NCBI GenBank assembly: GCA_002862965.1
Contig: PKCW01000139.1
Span: 1-9,013 of the forward strand
DNA length: 9,013 nt
DNA from: Pseudomonadota bacterium
Lineage (GTDB): Bacteria; Pseudomonadota; Gammaproteobacteria; UBA5335
Direction of reading: 5' to 3'
The translations under genes were made by a program, and so were the position numbers. The notes under the pieces are model-generated. The model saw only the letters and a list, made by a program, of their open reading frames with translations, made no database searches and had not been told where the DNA came from. Shown piece by piece: positions 8,184 through 9,013 of this stretch (position 1 is its first letter; each line of letters starts with the position of its first letter).

Positions 8184-8211
8184 ATGCAAACAAATGAACA
8201 CTTGTTTGTAT
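8184..8211. promoter_or_regulatory. Inverted repeat (likely operator) upstream of the ATPase
   Basis: The plus strand reads AT-g-CAAACAA (8184-8193), an 8-bp centre (8194-8201), then TTGTTTG-t-AT (8202-8211). The inner seven bases of each arm match perfectly and nine of ten match overall. It lies between the promoter -35 and the ATPase start, where a repressor such as an ArsR/SmtB-type metal sensor would block transcription. The centre carries TGAACAC, and the 13-mer AAATGAACACTTG (8192-8204) recurs with one change at the other promoter (8948-8960, opposite strand). The identity of the regulator is inferred; none is encoded in the window. Confidence 0.55.
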
Positions 8212-8221
8212 GTTTATTCAA
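8193..8221 (-). promoter_or_regulatory. Candidate promoter of the metal ATPase
   Basis: On the minus strand TTGAAT (8216-8221) is followed after 17 bp by TTCATT (8193-8198). The -35 is a fair match and the -10 is weak, which would suit an activated or tightly controlled gene. The inverted repeat at 8184-8211 covers the spacer and -10. The leader to the ATG at 8119 would be about 65-70 nt. An alternative -10, CATAAC at about 8182-8187, has no good partner -35. Confidence 0.4.
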
Positions 8222-8243
8222 AAAAAAGAAAGAATCTCTTTCT
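8220..8243 (-). terminator. Intrinsic terminator of the repeat-protein gene
   Basis: The minus strand reads AGAAAGA, loop GAT, TCTTTCT, then an uninterrupted run of seven T. The 7-bp stem is perfect but only A/T-rich, so its strength is uncertain. It lies 43 bp after the stop codon of the gene at 8286-8855. A short GCTGC-N5-GCAGC hairpin (8261-8275) precedes it. The T-run overlaps the ATPase -35 (8216-8221) by two bases, so one gene's terminator abuts the next gene's promoter. Confidence 0.65.
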
Positions 8244-8285
8244 GGCTGAACCATCCGACCGCTGCTTTATGCAGCTGCCATTAAG

Positions 8286-8855
8286 TCATTTTTTGTTGCG
8301 CAGCATCTGGTAGGTTTCAAATGCGGTGCGGTAGGCATCACTATAGGTATCAGGCGTCTGCTCACCAGCCCAGAATCCAGCCATTCCCGCAACCTGCCAA
8401 TCTGCCAAATCACTCTTTACTTGAGCACGAGTCAATGCCACCGGAGCCTTGTAAGCCGCACCCAGCTTGAGCTGGAGATAGCTCTCGTAGGCTTGTTGGT
8501 AGGCTTGGGTGTGCGAAGCGGTGGTGATTCCGCGCGAGGTGAACGCGTGCATGCCGGAGATTTTCCACAGTTCCAAATCAGCCATCACTTCAGCACGAGT
8601 CTTTCCTGCTGAGGGCGCCTGATACATATCACCTTGGGTCAATTGCAAGTAGCGCTGAAAGGCAGCCTGGTATTGAGGGCTGAACGTATCCGGGCCGCTT
8701 TCGCCGCGAGACAACGCTTCCAGCCCAGATTGCCTCCAAGCAGCCAGATCCTCTTGGACCTGTTGCCGTGTCATATCTGCGGCGAACGGTTGAGCGTTTA
8801 CTCCAGCAGCAAAAAGTGCGGAAAGCAGAACAGCAAAGCGAATTTTCTTGGACAT
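8286..8855 (-). CDS. Exported protein with three tandem ~56-residue repeats, function unknown
   Basis: This 189-residue protein is not recognised by name. Residues 1-21 (MSKKIRFAVLLSALFAAGVNA) form a Sec signal peptide with probable cleavage at A21/Q22, so it should be periplasmic or secreted. The mature part is three copies of one unit, at about 28-81, 85-138 and 141-189. Each has the pattern TRxxVxxDLxxWxxxGmxxf, a short variable loop, then xaYxxAfexYlqL; the first two end G-x-x-Y-x-A-P. Each unit has one conserved Trp in the first helix. Cys is absent and His is scarce, so direct metal binding is not obvious. It resembles small exported proteins of Burkholderiales grouped under domains of unknown function (DUF4148-like), from memory. 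The ATG at 8855 is chosen over TTG at 8861 because AAGGAG (8864-8869) is eight bases from the ATG but only two from the TTG. Base composition is less GC-rich than its neighbours. Confidence 0.85.
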   Translation of the reverse strand: MSKKIRFAVLLSALFAAGVNAQPFAADMTRQQVQEDLAAWRQSGLEALSRGESGPDTFSPQYQAAFQRYLQLTQGDMYQAPSAGKTRAEVMADLELWKISGMHAFTSRGITTASHTQAYQQAYESYLQLKLGAAYKAPVALTRAQVKSDLADWQVAGMAGFWAGEQTPDTYSDAYRTAFETYQMLRNKK

Positions 8856-8922
8856 GGTCAATACTCCTTGACGTTAAAAATAATGGCGTGGTCCTTACGC
8901 CTTTCGGATACCCCGTAGACAA

Positions 8923-8950
8923 ATAATAACACACATGAAGATATGTTCAA
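8923..8950 (-). promoter_or_regulatory. Promoter of the repeat-protein gene
   Basis: On the minus strand TTGAAC (8945-8950) is followed after 16 bp by TATTAT (8923-8928), a good -10 (five of six consensus bases). The leader to the ATG at 8855 would be about 60 nt and includes AAGGAG at 8864-8869. The operator-like inverted repeat at 8931-8954 occupies the -35 and most of the spacer, so a bound repressor would exclude RNA polymerase. Confidence 0.6.
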
Positions 8951-8954
8951 GTGT
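8931..8954. promoter_or_regulatory. ArsR/SmtB-type operator-like inverted repeat
   Basis: The plus strand reads ACACATGAA, GATATG, TTCAAGTGT: two 9-bp arms matching at eight of nine positions around a 6-bp centre, with core TGAA-N6-TTCA. Operators of ArsR/SmtB metal sensors (SmtB, ZiaR, AztR, BxmR types) contain this core. The position over the -35 and spacer of a minus-strand promoter fits repression relieved by metal. The sensor gene is not in the window; it may lie to the right of 9013. Confidence 0.6.
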
Positions 8955-9013
8955 TTATTTTTAGAGTGCTTTTTGCTTGGGGTCTTCTAGGCATTCAGCA
9001 AGGCGCGCCGGTG

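Noticed and set aside
8120..8254. N-terminal extension of the ATPase open frame to 8254 (45 extra residues)
   Set aside because: It runs through the promoter, inverted repeat and terminator, has no Shine-Dalgarno support, and reads unlike any ATPase N-terminus; the ATG at 8119 has AGGAG six bases upstream.
8961..9011. Possible C-terminal tail of an upstream minus-strand gene (ending ...EDPKQKAL, stop TAA at 8961-8963)
   Set aside because: Only 16 codons are visible and another frame also stays open for eight codons before a stop (8987-8989), so there is no way to tell a real gene end from chance. If real, it would be worth testing as an ArsR/SmtB or MerR regulator.

Overview
The window is about 9 kb of GC-rich DNA (roughly 60-65% by eye) with every convincing gene on the minus strand. 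The gene types, the strong Shine-Dalgarno sites and the codon use suggest a proteobacterium, most likely a beta-proteobacterium of the Burkholderiales (Achromobacter/Bordetella/Delftia-like) or a close relative. This placement is inference from sequence style, not a database match.

In the direction of transcription (right to left) the layout is as follows. (1) A small exported protein of unknown function, built from three tandem ~56-residue repeats (8286-8855). Its promoter at ~8923-8950 is overlapped by an inverted repeat of the TGAA-N6-TTCA type used by ArsR/SmtB metal sensors. (2) A short intergenic region holding an intrinsic terminator for that gene (8220-8243), directly abutting a promoter and second inverted repeat for the next gene. 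(3) A 902-residue P1B-2 heavy-metal ATPase (Zn2+/Cd2+/Pb2+ exporter, ZntA/CadA type) with two near-identical N-terminal metal-binding domains joined by a strongly His-rich linker (5411-8119). (4) A 111-bp gap with a candidate promoter whose -35 and -10 are 19 bp apart, the spacing typical of MerR-family activated promoters. (5) A three-gene RND multidrug efflux operon of MexEF-OprN type: periplasmic adaptor (3992-5299), inner-membrane HAE1 transporter (819-3995), and outer-membrane lipoprotein channel (798 to the left edge, C-terminal part missing). Adaptor and transporter genes overlap by ATGA; transporter and channel genes are 20 bp apart.

Together the genes describe an efflux island. The ATPase moves divalent soft metals from cytoplasm to periplasm. 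The tripartite pump should expel organic compounds such as antibiotics across both membranes. The pump has the drug-type (HAE1) signature, not the metal-type (HME/Czc) signature, so the link between halves is co-location and perhaps shared induction, not a shared substrate. No transposase, integrase, tRNA, rRNA or CRISPR array is visible, and no regulator gene is complete in the window. The most unusual points are the repeat protein under an apparent metal-sensor operator, the related 13-bp motif in the two right-hand promoter regions, the MerR-like spacing ahead of the drug pump, and the in-frame 23-bp direct repeat inside the ATPase gene.
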